A DNA stretch of 64,000 bases from assembly GCA_039811225.1 (NCBI GenBank), contig JBDHYG010000009.1, positions 1 through 64,000 of the forward strand. Direction: 5' to 3'. The notes beneath the pieces are model-generated. The model was given only the letters and a program-made list of their open reading frames with translations, was not told where the DNA came from and did no database searches. A program made the position numbers and the translations under genes. This DNA is from JAFDXJ01 sp039811225 (GTDB lineage: Bacteria > Bacteroidota > Bacteroidia > Chitinophagales > Chitinophagaceae). Numbering within the stretch: position 1 is the stretch's first letter; each line of letters begins with the position of its first letter. This document shows, piece by piece, positions 45,693 through 54,664 of this stretch.

Positions 45693-47687
45693 ATGAGAAA
45701 GAAGCTCCTGCCGGTATTATCATTTGTAGCGTCAGTAATTCTGATTGGTAATACAGGGTGTAAACCAAAAAATGCGGAAAGCGCTACTTCCGGAGATGCT
45801 GCGGCACGCGTATATGTGCCACCGGGTAAATATGATGAATTGTACAACTTTGTTTCCGGTGGATTTAGCGGACAGGTTACCGTTTATGGTCTTCCTTCCG
45901 GCCGTTTATTACGTGAAATTCCGGTGTTTTCAGTTGACCCTGAAACTGGCTATGGTTACAACGAAAATACAAAGCCCATGCTGAATACTTCACAAGGTGA
46001 AATCCCCTGGGATGATCAGCACCACCTGGAACTGTCACAAACAAATGGGGAAATTGATGGCAGATGGTTATTTGCCAATGCTAATAATACTCCACGTATC
46101 GGCCGTATTGATTTAAAGACTTTCCGGACAGTAGAGATCCTGGAAATTCCGAATAGCGCCGGGAACCACTCTTCTCCGTTCATTACAGAAAATACTGAAT
46201 ATGTAGTAGCCGGTACCCGTTTTAGTGTTCCCATGGATAACGAAAATGGGGATGTGCCTATTAATACATATAAGGAAAATTTTAAAGGCACCGTAAGTTT
46301 CATAAGTGTAGATCCGAAATCCGGGGAAATGAAAATCGCGTTTCAATTATTATTGCCGGGTATTGATTTTGACCTGAGCCATTCCGGTAAAGGCCCCAGC
46401 AGTGGTTGGTTCTTCTTTAGTTGTTATAACTCCGAAAAGGCACATACTTTACTTGAAGTAAATGCTTCTCAACGGGATAAGGATTTTATTATGGCTGTTA
46501 ACTGGAAAAAAGCCGAAGAGTATGTAAAACAAGGAAAAGGCCAGGTGCAGAATGTAAAATATGCACATAATATGTATAACGATTCCACCCATTCATCCGT
46601 AAGTAACATGGAAACAAAAACACTGGTACTGGATGTGAAAAATTTCCCGGATATTGTGTACATGATTCCTTGCCCGAAATCCCCACATGGTTGTGATGTG
46701 GATCCCTCCGGGGAATATATTGTGGGCAGTGGTAAATTAGCCGCGTTGATTCCTGTATTCTCTTTCTCAAAAATTCAACAGGCGATTAGCAATAAAACAT
46801 TCGACGGGGATTATGATGGCATACCGGTGATTAAGTATGAAGCCGCTTTACATGGGGAAGTGAAGAAGCCCGGCCTCGGGCCATTGCATACCGAATTTGA
46901 TGGAAAAGGGAATGGCTATACCACCATGTTTATTTCTTCTGAAGTAGTGAAATGGAGCCTGAAAGATTTAAAAGTAATTGATAGGCAACCTACCTTCTAC
47001 TCTCCGGGCCACTTATGTATTCCGGGTGGGGATACCAAAAAACCGTATGGTAAATACCTGATCGCGTATAATAAAATTACAAAGGACAGGTACCTGCCCA
47101 CCGGCCCTGAATTAACACAAAGTGCACAGCTATTTGATATCAGTGGAGAGAAAATGAAACTCCTCGCCGATTATCCAAGCACCGGGGAACCACACTATGC
47201 ACAAGCCTGCCCGGCAGAACTGATTTCTAAGAATTCACTCAAGATATTTAAGATTGATGAGAATAAGAATCCGTATGTTACCCTCGGCGAGAAAAACTCT
47301 AAAGTAGTTCGTACCGGAAACCGGGTGGATGTGTATATGACAGCCATTCGTTCACACCTTTCTCCCGACAATATTGAAGGTATTAAAGTGGGTGATGAAG
47401 TGTATTTCCATGTTACCAACCTGGAGCAGGACTGGGATGTACCACATGGCTTCGCTGTGAAAGGTATTAAGAACGCAGAATTACTTGTAATGCCGGGTGA
47501 AACACAAACGTTGAAATGGATTCCGGAGAAAGTAGGTATCTACCCGGTATATTGCACTGACTTCTGTAGTGCTTTGCACCAGGAAATGCAGGGTTATGTC
47601 AGGGTTTCACCTAAAGGTTCCAGTGTACCTATATCCTTTAGTCTCGGGAAAAATTCAGATACCACCGTCATAAAAGGTACAAAATAA
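45693..47687 (+). CDS. nosZ: Nitrous oxide reductase, clade II (Sec-type)
   Basis: Terminal reductase of N2O to N2, 664 residues. The N-terminus (RKKLLPVLSFVASVILIGNTGC) has no twin-arginine motif and carries a lipobox-like end, as in atypical clade II NosZ. The seven-bladed propeller holds CuZ histidines in DDQHHLE, FDLSHSGKG, KSPHGCDV, PLHTEFDG, SPGHLCIPGG and GEPHYAQ. The cupredoxin domain carries CuA ligands Cys621, Cys625, His629 and Met632, plus His585 in VPHGFAVKG. A strong terminator follows. No nitrite or NO reductase genes are in the window, so this may be an N2O-only or partial denitrifier, but the rest of the genome is unseen. Confidence 0.98.
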   Translation: MRKKLLPVLSFVASVILIGNTGCKPKNAESATSGDAAARVYVPPGKYDELYNFVSGGFSGQVTVYGLPSGRLLREIPVFSVDPETGYGYNENTKPMLNTSQGEIPWDDQHHLELSQTNGEIDGRWLFANANNTPRIGRIDLKTFRTVEILEIPNSAGNHSSPFITENTEYVVAGTRFSVPMDNENGDVPINTYKENFKGTVSFISVDPKSGEMKIAFQLLLPGIDFDLSHSGKGPSSGWFFFSCYNSEKAHTLLEVNASQRDKDFIMAVNWKKAEEYVKQGKGQVQNVKYAHNMYNDSTHSSVSNMETKTLVLDVKNFPDIVYMIPCPKSPHGCDVDPSGEYIVGSGKLAALIPVFSFSKIQQAISNKTFDGDYDGIPVIKYEAALHGEVKKPGLGPLHTEFDGKGNGYTTMFISSEVVKWSLKDLKVIDRQPTFYSPGHLCIPGGDTKKPYGKYLIAYNKITKDRYLPTGPELTQSAQLFDISGEKMKLLADYPSTGEPHYAQACPAELISKNSLKIFKIDENKNPYVTLGEKNSKVVRTGNRVDVYMTAIRSHLSPDNIEGIKVGDEVYFHVTNLEQDWDVPHGFAVKGIKNAELLVMPGETQTLKWIPEKVGIYPVYCTDFCSALHQEMQGYVRVSPKGSSVPISFSLGKNSDTTVIKGTK

Positions 47688-47695
47688 ATTAAGCA

Positions 47696-47724
47696 GGAGA
47701 CAGGCTTCGGCCTGTTTCCTTTTT
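47696..47724 (+). terminator. Intrinsic terminator after nosZ with UUCG loop
   Basis: GGAGACAGGC pairs with GCCTGTTTCC (one G-U) around a TTCG loop closed by C-G, then five T. It begins nine bases after the nosZ stop and would separate nosZ transcription from the downstream accessory genes. Confidence 0.93.
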
Positions 47725-47787
47725 ATAGGCTTTTTATTTTTCCATTTTACATGAAATGGAGCATGCTATCCAAAAAAATTATTGTGT

Positions 47788-47795
47788 TAATTTTG
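47788..47795 (+). promoter_or_regulatory. Probable -7 element TAATTTTG for the nosL-nosY genes
   Basis: Exact match to TAnnTTTG, 76 bases before the ATG at 47871 and downstream of the nosZ terminator. It would let the maturation genes be transcribed independently. Confidence 0.45.
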
Positions 47796-47870
47796 AATAG
47801 ATGAGGTTGTAAAGAATGAGCAATCATTTTTTCAGCTACACTTTATTTTCCAACCTAAAAATTTTATCTT

Positions 47871-48893
47871 ATGCAACACGACCGCTTATCTTCTTTCTCC
47901 CGGATTACCGTATTTCTTTGCGGACTACTGCTCATCGCTGTGTTGCTGGTGCCTCTCTGGCAAATTGAACTGAATGCTCCACAATACCCGGAAGGCCTGG
48001 TGCTGAAACTATATCCGCATAAAATCGGCGGTAATGTAGAGATCATCAATGGATTGAACCATTATATTGGTATGCGCACCCTGCATACGGAAGACTTTAT
48101 CGAATTTAAAGTTTTACCGTATATCATTGTATTTTATGCAGCGCTTTGTTTTCTCGTTGTTTTCTTAAACCGCCGGAAATGGTTGTTTACTCTTTTTATC
48201 ATGTATGTCGCATTTGGTATTATTGCCATGGTCGATTTCTGGAGATGGGAATATAATTATGGACATAACCTGGATCCCAATGCACCCATTGTAGTTCCGG
48301 GGATGGCTTATCAGCCACCATTGATCGGTTATAAACAATTATTGAATTTTGCGGCATATTCTATACCCGATATTGGAGGCTTCCTCTTTATCGGAGTAGG
48401 CTTGCTTTTATTGATTGTCGTATTTTTTTCTTATTACCAAAAGAAAAAAAAGCCGGTTATCAAACCAGCTGGTGTAGCGGTTTTACTCCTGGTATTTTCC
48501 TTTACGGCTTGTTCTACATCTACACAGCCAATAAAAATTGGGGTGGATGCCTGTAGTTATTGTAAGATGACGATCTCCGACAATCGTTTTGGCGCCGAGC
48601 TGATCACGAAAAAAGGAAAAGTCTATAAGTTTGATGACACACATTGTGTGCTGGCTTTTGAAAAAGAGCAGACCGTTCCATCCACAGAAATCAAAGAGAT
48701 ATACCTGGTTAATTTTCAGGAGCCCCATGATTTTATCCCGGTAGATAAAGTATTTATTTTATATAGCCCGGATTTGCGGACACCCATGGGCGGCAATGCA
48801 GCTGCATTTGCAGATGAAACGGTCATGCAACACGAAATGCAAAAAATAAACGGTAAAAAAATTTCCTGGGATTCACTGGCAACAATTGAATAA
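47871..48893 (+). CDS. nosL: Membrane protein fused to NosL copper chaperone
   Basis: A 340-residue fusion. Residues 1-195 contain four membrane helices (about 11-30, 82-98, 104-124 and 168-192) with a polar loop at 30-80. Then a short hydrophobic segment ends in a lipobox-like FTACSTS (Cys214), as at the start of stand-alone NosL lipoproteins. The C-terminal domain is NosL: DACSYCKM with Cys228, Cys231 and Met233 is the Cu(I) site, and DDTHCVLAFE follows. NosL delivers copper to NosZ. In most clusters it is a separate lipoprotein, so the fusion with the membrane part is unusual to me. Its stop overlaps the nosD start by one base. Confidence 0.85.
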   Translation: MQHDRLSSFSRITVFLCGLLLIAVLLVPLWQIELNAPQYPEGLVLKLYPHKIGGNVEIINGLNHYIGMRTLHTEDFIEFKVLPYIIVFYAALCFLVVFLNRRKWLFTLFIMYVAFGIIAMVDFWRWEYNYGHNLDPNAPIVVPGMAYQPPLIGYKQLLNFAAYSIPDIGGFLFIGVGLLLLIVVFFSYYQKKKKPVIKPAGVAVLLLVFSFTACSTSTQPIKIGVDACSYCKMTISDNRFGAELITKKGKVYKFDDTHCVLAFEKEQTVPSTEIKEIYLVNFQEPHDFIPVDKVFILYSPDLRTPMGGNAAAFADETVMQHEMQKINGKKISWDSLATIE

Positions 48894-50134
48894 TGTACAG
48901 TAAGTTTTTCTTTTCCATACTCGCTTTATTTTTTCTACAATACTCCACACTGGGAAAAACCATTGTGGTTGGAAAAAATAAAGATGTCCGATCTATCACC
49001 CTTGCGGTACAACAGGCCCAGCCCGGTGATACTGTTCTGGTAGAGCCTGGTGTATACAAAGAACATGATATTCAGATTAACAAAACAATTTATTTAAAAG
49101 GTATTGATCACCCGACTGTAGATGGCGAAAATAAATACGGGGTTTTTTGGATCAAAGCAAATAATGTGGTGATTGATGGTTTTAAAGTACAGCATGGTGG
49201 CCGTTCGGAAATTACCGATATAGCAGGTATCATGCTGGAAAACTGCTCAGGAGTCCAGGTGATCAACAATATTTTAGATGATACCAATTTCGGAATTTAT
49301 GTACAGCATGGCATTAAATGTACTATTAAGAATAATCATATTACAGCCTATGGAAAGAATGAAGTGCAGAGTGGCAATGGTATTCATGCCTGGCGTTCGG
49401 ATAGTCTATTAATTATTGGCAATACCATTACCGGTCATCGGGATGGTTTATATTTTGAGTTTGTTACCAATTCACTTATATGGCGCAATATCAGCCGAAA
49501 AAATGTTCGGTATGGGATTCATTTTATGTTCTCACATCATGATACATACATCAGTAATATCTTTGAAGAAAATGAATCCGGTGTAGCAGTGATGTACACT
49601 AATCACATCCATATGTATAATAATTTTTTCCTGGATAATTGGGGGGCAGCCGCATATGGTATTTTATTAAAAGACATTACCGACAGCGAAATCAGTGGCA
49701 ATCATTTCACCCGCAATACCACTGCCCTGCACATGGAAGGATGCAGCCGGAATAATTTTTCCAAAAATATTTTTACCAATAATGGCTGGGCAGTGAAGAT
49801 CCAGGCAAGTTGCGACAACAATGATTTTACCCGGAATAATTTTATGGAAAATACATTTGATGTAGGTACCAATGGCTCCCTGGTATTGAATACATTTAAT
49901 GGAAATTACTGGGATAAATATGAAGGCTATGATTTACGGAAAGATGGTGTGGGAGATGTTCCTTACCGGCCCATCAGTATGTATTCTATGATCATTGAAA
50001 GCAACCCGGCGGCATTAATGTTGTTCCGGAGCCTGATTGTATCTTTACTCGATAAAAGTGAAAAGATTTTGCCCGGTATTACTCCGGAAAAACTGAAAGA
50101 TGAACGGCCTTTCATGCGGCCATTACCATTATGA
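48893..50134 (+). CDS. nosD: NosD, periplasmic copper-site maturation protein
   Basis: Needed to insert the CuZ cluster in NosZ; acts in the periplasm with NosF and NosY. 413 residues: a signal peptide (FFFSILALFFLQYSTLG), then a right-handed beta-helix of the NosD/CASH type across 40-330, seen in repeats such as NNILDDTNFGIYVQHG and ISGNHFTRNTTALHMEG. The C-terminal part (YWDKYEGYDLRKDGVGD) is characteristic of NosD. The start codon overlaps the upstream stop (TAATG), and the end overlaps nosF by four bases, so coupling is tight. Confidence 0.95.
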   Translation: MYSKFFFSILALFFLQYSTLGKTIVVGKNKDVRSITLAVQQAQPGDTVLVEPGVYKEHDIQINKTIYLKGIDHPTVDGENKYGVFWIKANNVVIDGFKVQHGGRSEITDIAGIMLENCSGVQVINNILDDTNFGIYVQHGIKCTIKNNHITAYGKNEVQSGNGIHAWRSDSLLIIGNTITGHRDGLYFEFVTNSLIWRNISRKNVRYGIHFMFSHHDTYISNIFEENESGVAVMYTNHIHMYNNFFLDNWGAAAYGILLKDITDSEISGNHFTRNTTALHMEGCSRNNFSKNIFTNNGWAVKIQASCDNNDFTRNNFMENTFDVGTNGSLVLNTFNGNYWDKYEGYDLRKDGVGDVPYRPISMYSMIIESNPAALMLFRSLIVSLLDKSEKILPGITPEKLKDERPFMRPLPL

Positions 50135-50856
50135 TAGAAACTAAAAATATTACAAAGAAATTTGGCAAACTCAAAGCGCTGGATAATGTATCCGTAAAGT
50201 TCTCGAGTGGAGAATGTATTGCTTTGCTGGGGCCTAATGGAAGTGGCAAAACCACGCTGATCAAATCAATCCTGGGTATGGTAGTCCCGGATAGCGGTGA
50301 AATTTTCTTTAATGAAAAGGCCGTAAAAAATCAATGGACTTACCGGGAAAAGATCGGGTATATGCCCCAGATTGGACGGTATCCCGATAATATGACCATA
50401 GCACATGTCATTCGAATGATGAAAGAAATTCGCAAAAGCAGGCACCCAGTGCTGGATGAAACATTGATTCGTGATTTCGGTTTGCAGGACATGATGCAAA
50501 AGAAAATGCGTACACTATCTGGCGGTACTACGCAGAAAGTGAGCGCCAGCCTGGCTTTCCTTTTTTCCCCGGATGTGTTGATTTTAGATGAACCTACGGC
50601 AGGCTTGGACCCGGTATCTTCCGAAAAATTAAAACAAAAAATTATCCAGGAAAAGGAAAAAGGGAAACTGGTTCTTATCACTTCTCATGTGCTCAGTGAA
50701 TTAGATGACCTCGTAACAGAAGTGTTTTATATGCAGGAAGGGAATGTATTGTTCCATAAAAAACTGGAAGCATTGAAAGAAGAAACAGGAGAAAGAAAAT
50801 TATCAAAAGTAATTGCCGCCTATCTCAACCATAAAATACCGGTATTGACAGAATAA
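50131..50856 (+). CDS. nosF: NosF, ABC transporter ATPase for NosZ maturation
   Basis: Cytoplasmic ATPase of 241 residues that pairs with NosY. Walker A is GPNGSGKTT at about residues 35-43, the ABC signature is LSGGTTQKV (with Thr-Thr in place of the usual Gln), and Walker B is VLILDEPTAGLDP. H-loop His is in LITSHVLSEL. It overlaps nosD by four bases and is eight bases from nosY. Confidence 0.95.
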   Translation: MIETKNITKKFGKLKALDNVSVKFSSGECIALLGPNGSGKTTLIKSILGMVVPDSGEIFFNEKAVKNQWTYREKIGYMPQIGRYPDNMTIAHVIRMMKEIRKSRHPVLDETLIRDFGLQDMMQKKMRTLSGGTTQKVSASLAFLFSPDVLILDEPTAGLDPVSSEKLKQKIIQEKEKGKLVLITSHVLSELDDLVTEVFYMQEGNVLFHKKLEALKEETGERKLSKVIAAYLNHKIPVLTE

Positions 50857-50864
50857 GTATTGAT

Positions 50865-51632
50865 ATGAAAAAAATTCTGAAATTCGTCATAGTGGATATC
50901 GTACAAAACAAAATTGTATTGATATATACCTTACTGCTGCTGATCATTTCTCTCAGCATCTTCAACCTGGAAAATAATGCAGCTAAAGGCTTATTGAGTT
51001 TATTGAATATTATCCTGATATTGGTGCCGTTGATTTGTATCATCTTTTCTACGATTTATGTGTACAACAGTGCAGAATTTGTGGAGCTACTGGTGAGCCA
51101 GCCCTTAAAACGAAAAACAATTTGGTTAAGCTTGTATGCCGGCCTGGCGGTGTCCTTGTGTTTTGCTTTTTTTGTAGGTGCCGGTATTCCTATTTTGTTG
51201 TACCATGCTGACAGCACCGGCATCATGATGTTGGTAACAGGCCTGTTTTTGACAGTTGTATTTGTCGGTATAGCTATGCTGGCTGGTGTATTAGCAAGAG
51301 ATAAAGCCAAGGGGATCGGTATTTCTATTTTATTGTGGTTATTTTTTGCGTTAATCTTCGATGCCTTGGTGTTGTTTTTATTATTCCAGTTCCAGGAGTA
51401 CCCATTGGAAGATATGATGGTGGTGTGTAGTTTTTTAAACCCGATTGATTTAGGCCGCATTCAAATTCTTTTACAAATGGATATCTCAGCGCTTATGGGT
51501 TATACCGGCGCCGTGTTTCATGAATTCTTTGGAAGTACCAATGGCATTATTATTTCTTTTGCAGGATTACTGTTATGGATTTTCGTTCCACTCTATTTTT
51601 CCCTGCGTAAATTCAGGAAAAAAGATTTGTAG
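50865..51632 (+). CDS. nosY: NosY, ABC transporter permease for NosZ maturation
   Basis: Inner-membrane partner of NosF, 255 residues with six hydrophobic helices (about 17-30, 45-65, 95-118, 123-143, 150-175 and 228-246). The hydrophobic core and position in the nosDFY order are typical. The cargo of NosFY is thought to be a sulfur species for CuZ. The gene ends five bases from the convergent TonB receptor gene. Confidence 0.93.
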   Translation: MKKILKFVIVDIVQNKIVLIYTLLLLIISLSIFNLENNAAKGLLSLLNIILILVPLICIIFSTIYVYNSAEFVELLVSQPLKRKTIWLSLYAGLAVSLCFAFFVGAGIPILLYHADSTGIMMLVTGLFLTVVFVGIAMLAGVLARDKAKGIGISILLWLFFALIFDALVLFLLFQFQEYPLEDMMVVCSFLNPIDLGRIQILLQMDISALMGYTGAVFHEFFGSTNGIIISFAGLLLWIFVPLYFSLRKFRKKDL

Positions 51633-51637
51633 TAAAA

Positions 51638-54094
51638 TTAATACACAAAGTCCAGCGGGATATTCATTTTTATACCGATGTTCCGGCCCATATTGAACAC
51701 GCCCTGCCTGCCTGTTGTATAATTCATAGGTAAATATTTAAAACGGCTCATACTGCTTTGATAGGCCGTATTCAATAAGTTTTCTCCGGTGAGGCTCAAC
51801 GTGCAAATTGTTTTATCATGATGCACTACATCCAGGGAAATGGTCGCACCAAGCAGCCAGTAACCCGGCGTATTTGTTTCTGTATGATAACCGGTGAAAG
51901 GATGGTTTTGAGCAAAAATCCATTCGCTTTCAATACCTGTAAATAAATGACGGATATGTTTTCCTTTCTTTAAAAAATCAGCACCCAATGAAGTCAATAA
52001 CCGGGCCGGAGGAATGAGCGGTAAATTGTCTGTTCCATCAATCATTTCGGTGAACCGGCCACGTGTATAGGAAAAAACATTTTTAAAATGCAGCCAATCT
52101 AATGGATGCGGGTGAATATCCAGGCTGAATTCTGCCCCATATAAATTTGCATCATGCTGGTCAAAACGGAAAACTTCCCATGACTGGCCATTTTCCGGGT
52201 CAACCCGGATAGAATCACCGCCGGCATTATTTTGAACACGGGAATAAAAAATAAAGTTATTGATATGGTTGAAAAAAATGGATGCATCGAAAGATACATG
52301 CTCACTGTTTATTTCGATACCTGCATCTCCCTGTAGGCTTAGCTCTGAAGAAAGATCATGGTTCCCGATTTCATACCGGTTAGTTCCTTCATGAGCACCA
52401 TTACTGGCCAGTTCGGCAAAATTGGGCGCACGAAAACCCCGTGCTAAATTGAATTTGAGTGCAAGTGTTTTAGAAATTTCATAGCTCATACCCAGGCTAC
52501 CGGATAGATTGGAAAAATTCTTATCAAAGGCTGTAAATTTTGTTTCACCATTTTCCATCCATGCTTCTCCATGGTCATGCCGGGTGTCAAATCGAATGCC
52601 ACCACTTACAGTCAATTTGTTTTTAGAATATTGCGAATACAAGTAGCCCCCTAAATCCAGTAAATGATAGTCAGGAATGATTACTTCGGAAGCTTTGTTT
52701 TGGTTTGCCTGGTACATTCCTGTTACACCCAGGCTTGTTTGAAAATGACGGAAATTGGGAAAATGCCAGCGTAATGCATAGCTCAGTGTTTGCAAATCAA
52801 ACCAGGCATCCGGTACCTGGTTATTCGCCGCATTTCCAAATTCCTGGCGTTGATTCCGCTGGAATCCGACTGTCAGGTCCAGCCGTTGATTACCCATTCG
52901 AAAAGTATTGTCTGCCGATAAGGCGAAATGACGGATATGCTGAAAAGGTACTTCCGGATTTATCTTTTTAAAATCACTGCTTGTCGCAATTACTTCTTCC
53001 CCATCCGTCAACATTTTTAAAAAGGAACCACTGATACTGTCGCGTTCTCCTTCCACGATCCCGGCATGTTGATCGAAATTGCTTATCAGCAACCGGCTAT
53101 GTCCCCAGTTACCTGAATATCCAATCATACCGCCGAAATCTTTATTATTAAATTTAGAATTGAACACATACCCATCATATTTATTCCGGTAGTCTGCAGC
53201 TGCTTTATAACTGCCATAAGCATTCCAGCTAAACCCGTTTTTTGTGCCTGCTATATTTCCATAAACACCACGAAGTGCGTTATTGCTCTGGTATTCACTT
53301 AACAGGTTCGCTTTAATGGTTCCTTCCGGCGCCGGTGTTTGCGAAATGATATTGATGACCCCGGCTAATGCATCACTCCCATAGATTAACGATGCCGGAC
53401 CTTTGAGTACTTCCACCCGTTGCACGCTGTAATCATCTATTTCAATACCATGTTCATCGCCCCATTGCTGGCCCTCCTGCCTTATACCATCATGTATGGT
53501 AAGCACGCGGTTATAACCCAGGCCACGGATAAATGGCTTTGATATAGCCGGGCCTGTACTTACGGCCGTTACCCCTGGAACAAGTTTGGTAATTGCATCA
53601 ATTGTATTGGTAGCAGGTGTATTTATAAAGTTATCCCTTTTTATCACACTTACCGGCTGCGGGTTTTGGCGGATACGGGTAGCGGAAGAGACGCCGGTTA
53701 CCGTTATGGCTTCCTGTTCCACGGCCGTTTGTTCCAGCGCAAAATCATAATGTACATTCTGCCTGATCTCGATTGTTTGGGCATTAGATGCATACCCTAC
53801 AAATGATACTTCTACCAGGTATTTACCTGCCGGGATATTTTTTATCTGGTAATTACCATCACTTTGTGCTACGGTGCCTTTGTTGAGGCTGTAAATAAAA
53901 ATCGCGGCGCCGGGTAATATATTGTTTGTTTTTGCATCCGTTATTTTTCCTGATAAAGTAAACGTGATGTCCGGATCAGGTGTTGTTTTAATTGCTGAAG
54001 TCAGGTTTTGTGCCTGCATGGTTTTCACGGTGCAGAAAAATAAAATGGATAAGAATAGTAATTTATAAATAGTATGGTACAAATATGAAAGCAT
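51638..54094 (-). CDS. TonB-dependent outer-membrane receptor, probable copper uptake
   Basis: An outer-membrane beta-barrel of 818 residues from the ATG at 54094, where a signal peptide begins (MLSYLYHTIYKLLFL...QAQ). Longer frames upstream have no such signal. Residues about 40-120 are a carboxypeptidase-like (CarboxypepD_reg) domain (GKITDAKTNNILPGA). The plug spans about 130-240 (GVSSATRIRQNPQPVSVI, RVEVLKGPASLIYGSDALAG). The barrel follows and ends in a Tyr (PLDFVY). Its place next to nos genes and a Cys-x2-Cys protein suggests copper, as with NosA/OprC, but the sequence alone does not prove the substrate. Confidence 0.85.
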   Translation of the reverse strand: MLSYLYHTIYKLLFLSILFFCTVKTMQAQNLTSAIKTTPDPDITFTLSGKITDAKTNNILPGAAIFIYSLNKGTVAQSDGNYQIKNIPAGKYLVEVSFVGYASNAQTIEIRQNVHYDFALEQTAVEQEAITVTGVSSATRIRQNPQPVSVIKRDNFINTPATNTIDAITKLVPGVTAVSTGPAISKPFIRGLGYNRVLTIHDGIRQEGQQWGDEHGIEIDDYSVQRVEVLKGPASLIYGSDALAGVINIISQTPAPEGTIKANLLSEYQSNNALRGVYGNIAGTKNGFSWNAYGSYKAAADYRNKYDGYVFNSKFNNKDFGGMIGYSGNWGHSRLLISNFDQHAGIVEGERDSISGSFLKMLTDGEEVIATSSDFKKINPEVPFQHIRHFALSADNTFRMGNQRLDLTVGFQRNQRQEFGNAANNQVPDAWFDLQTLSYALRWHFPNFRHFQTSLGVTGMYQANQNKASEVIIPDYHLLDLGGYLYSQYSKNKLTVSGGIRFDTRHDHGEAWMENGETKFTAFDKNFSNLSGSLGMSYEISKTLALKFNLARGFRAPNFAELASNGAHEGTNRYEIGNHDLSSELSLQGDAGIEINSEHVSFDASIFFNHINNFIFYSRVQNNAGGDSIRVDPENGQSWEVFRFDQHDANLYGAEFSLDIHPHPLDWLHFKNVFSYTRGRFTEMIDGTDNLPLIPPARLLTSLGADFLKKGKHIRHLFTGIESEWIFAQNHPFTGYHTETNTPGYWLLGATISLDVVHHDKTICTLSLTGENLLNTAYQSSMSRFKYLPMNYTTGRQGVFNMGRNIGIKMNIPLDFVY

Positions 54095-54167
54095 ATCATA
54101 TGGTTTATAGTTTCCCCCGATTGGGTAAATAAATGTGGATGAGCGCATAGCGCTTAAGCAGAAAAGA

Positions 54168-54503
54168 TCAGGCAATGAAGGGAGGCCCCCTTACAGAAAG
54201 GGCTGACGGAATATGTTGTATGACCGGTAGAGTGAAATGAACAAAATTAACCAGTGATTGCTCCGGAACTTGTAACTGGATTGTAGCTACAAAGGCATCA
54301 CTATCCCGGGCAATTTGAAAATCACAAATGGGGCAGGAGAAATTTTCATGAAGGAGATGTGCATCTTTGGTAGCAATTTGTGTCGTTTGAATGGACAACT
54401 GCTGGTGGCTATGGAATGTTTTTATGGTTTGTATAAAAACAAACAAAACCAGGATAAATCCGGCACTACATTTTTTAAAGAATGATTTGTGTAAAAAACG
54501 CAC
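54168..54503 (-). CDS. Small Cys-X2-Cys protein, DUF2946-like, upstream of the TonB receptor
   Basis: A 111-residue protein with one N-terminal membrane helix or signal (FILVLFVFIQTIKT). The periplasmic part has a His stretch (FHSHQQ), a CPICDFQ motif and ends in VRGPPFIA, all typical of small proteins coded just before copper- or zinc-related TonB receptors. It lies 73 bases upstream of the receptor and probably shares its transcript. I infer metal binding; the exact family is not certain. Confidence 0.7.
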   Translation of the reverse strand: MRFLHKSFFKKCSAGFILVLFVFIQTIKTFHSHQQLSIQTTQIATKDAHLLHENFSCPICDFQIARDSDAFVATIQLQVPEQSLVNFVHFTLPVIQHIPSALSVRGPPFIA

Positions 54504-54580
54504 CCGGCAAAACTAAATCAAAAAGAAGTATGGAAAGCATCACTTATGGAGATAAATAACTTTTGACATTTTGATAAACA

Positions 54581-54647
54581 AAAAAGAGTTAAAGAAACCA
54601 TGGTGAAACACCTGCGGGATCAGGTAATTCTATGTTTTCTTTAACTC
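54581..54647 (-). terminator. Terminator with a branched long stem
   Basis: On the minus strand GAGTTAAAGAAA (54636-54647) pairs perfectly over 12 bases with TTTCTTTAACTC (54586-54597) and is followed by a T run. The 38-base loop holds a second hairpin, ACCTG-ATCCCG-CAGGT. It lies 17 bases past the stop of the lipoprotein gene. Confidence 0.8.
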
Positions 54648-54664
54648 AAAGAAATGATGAGCTT

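Noticed and set aside
54095..54175. Longer N-terminus of the TonB receptor
   Set aside because: It overlaps the end of the upstream small gene and would bury the signal peptide that starts at 54094.
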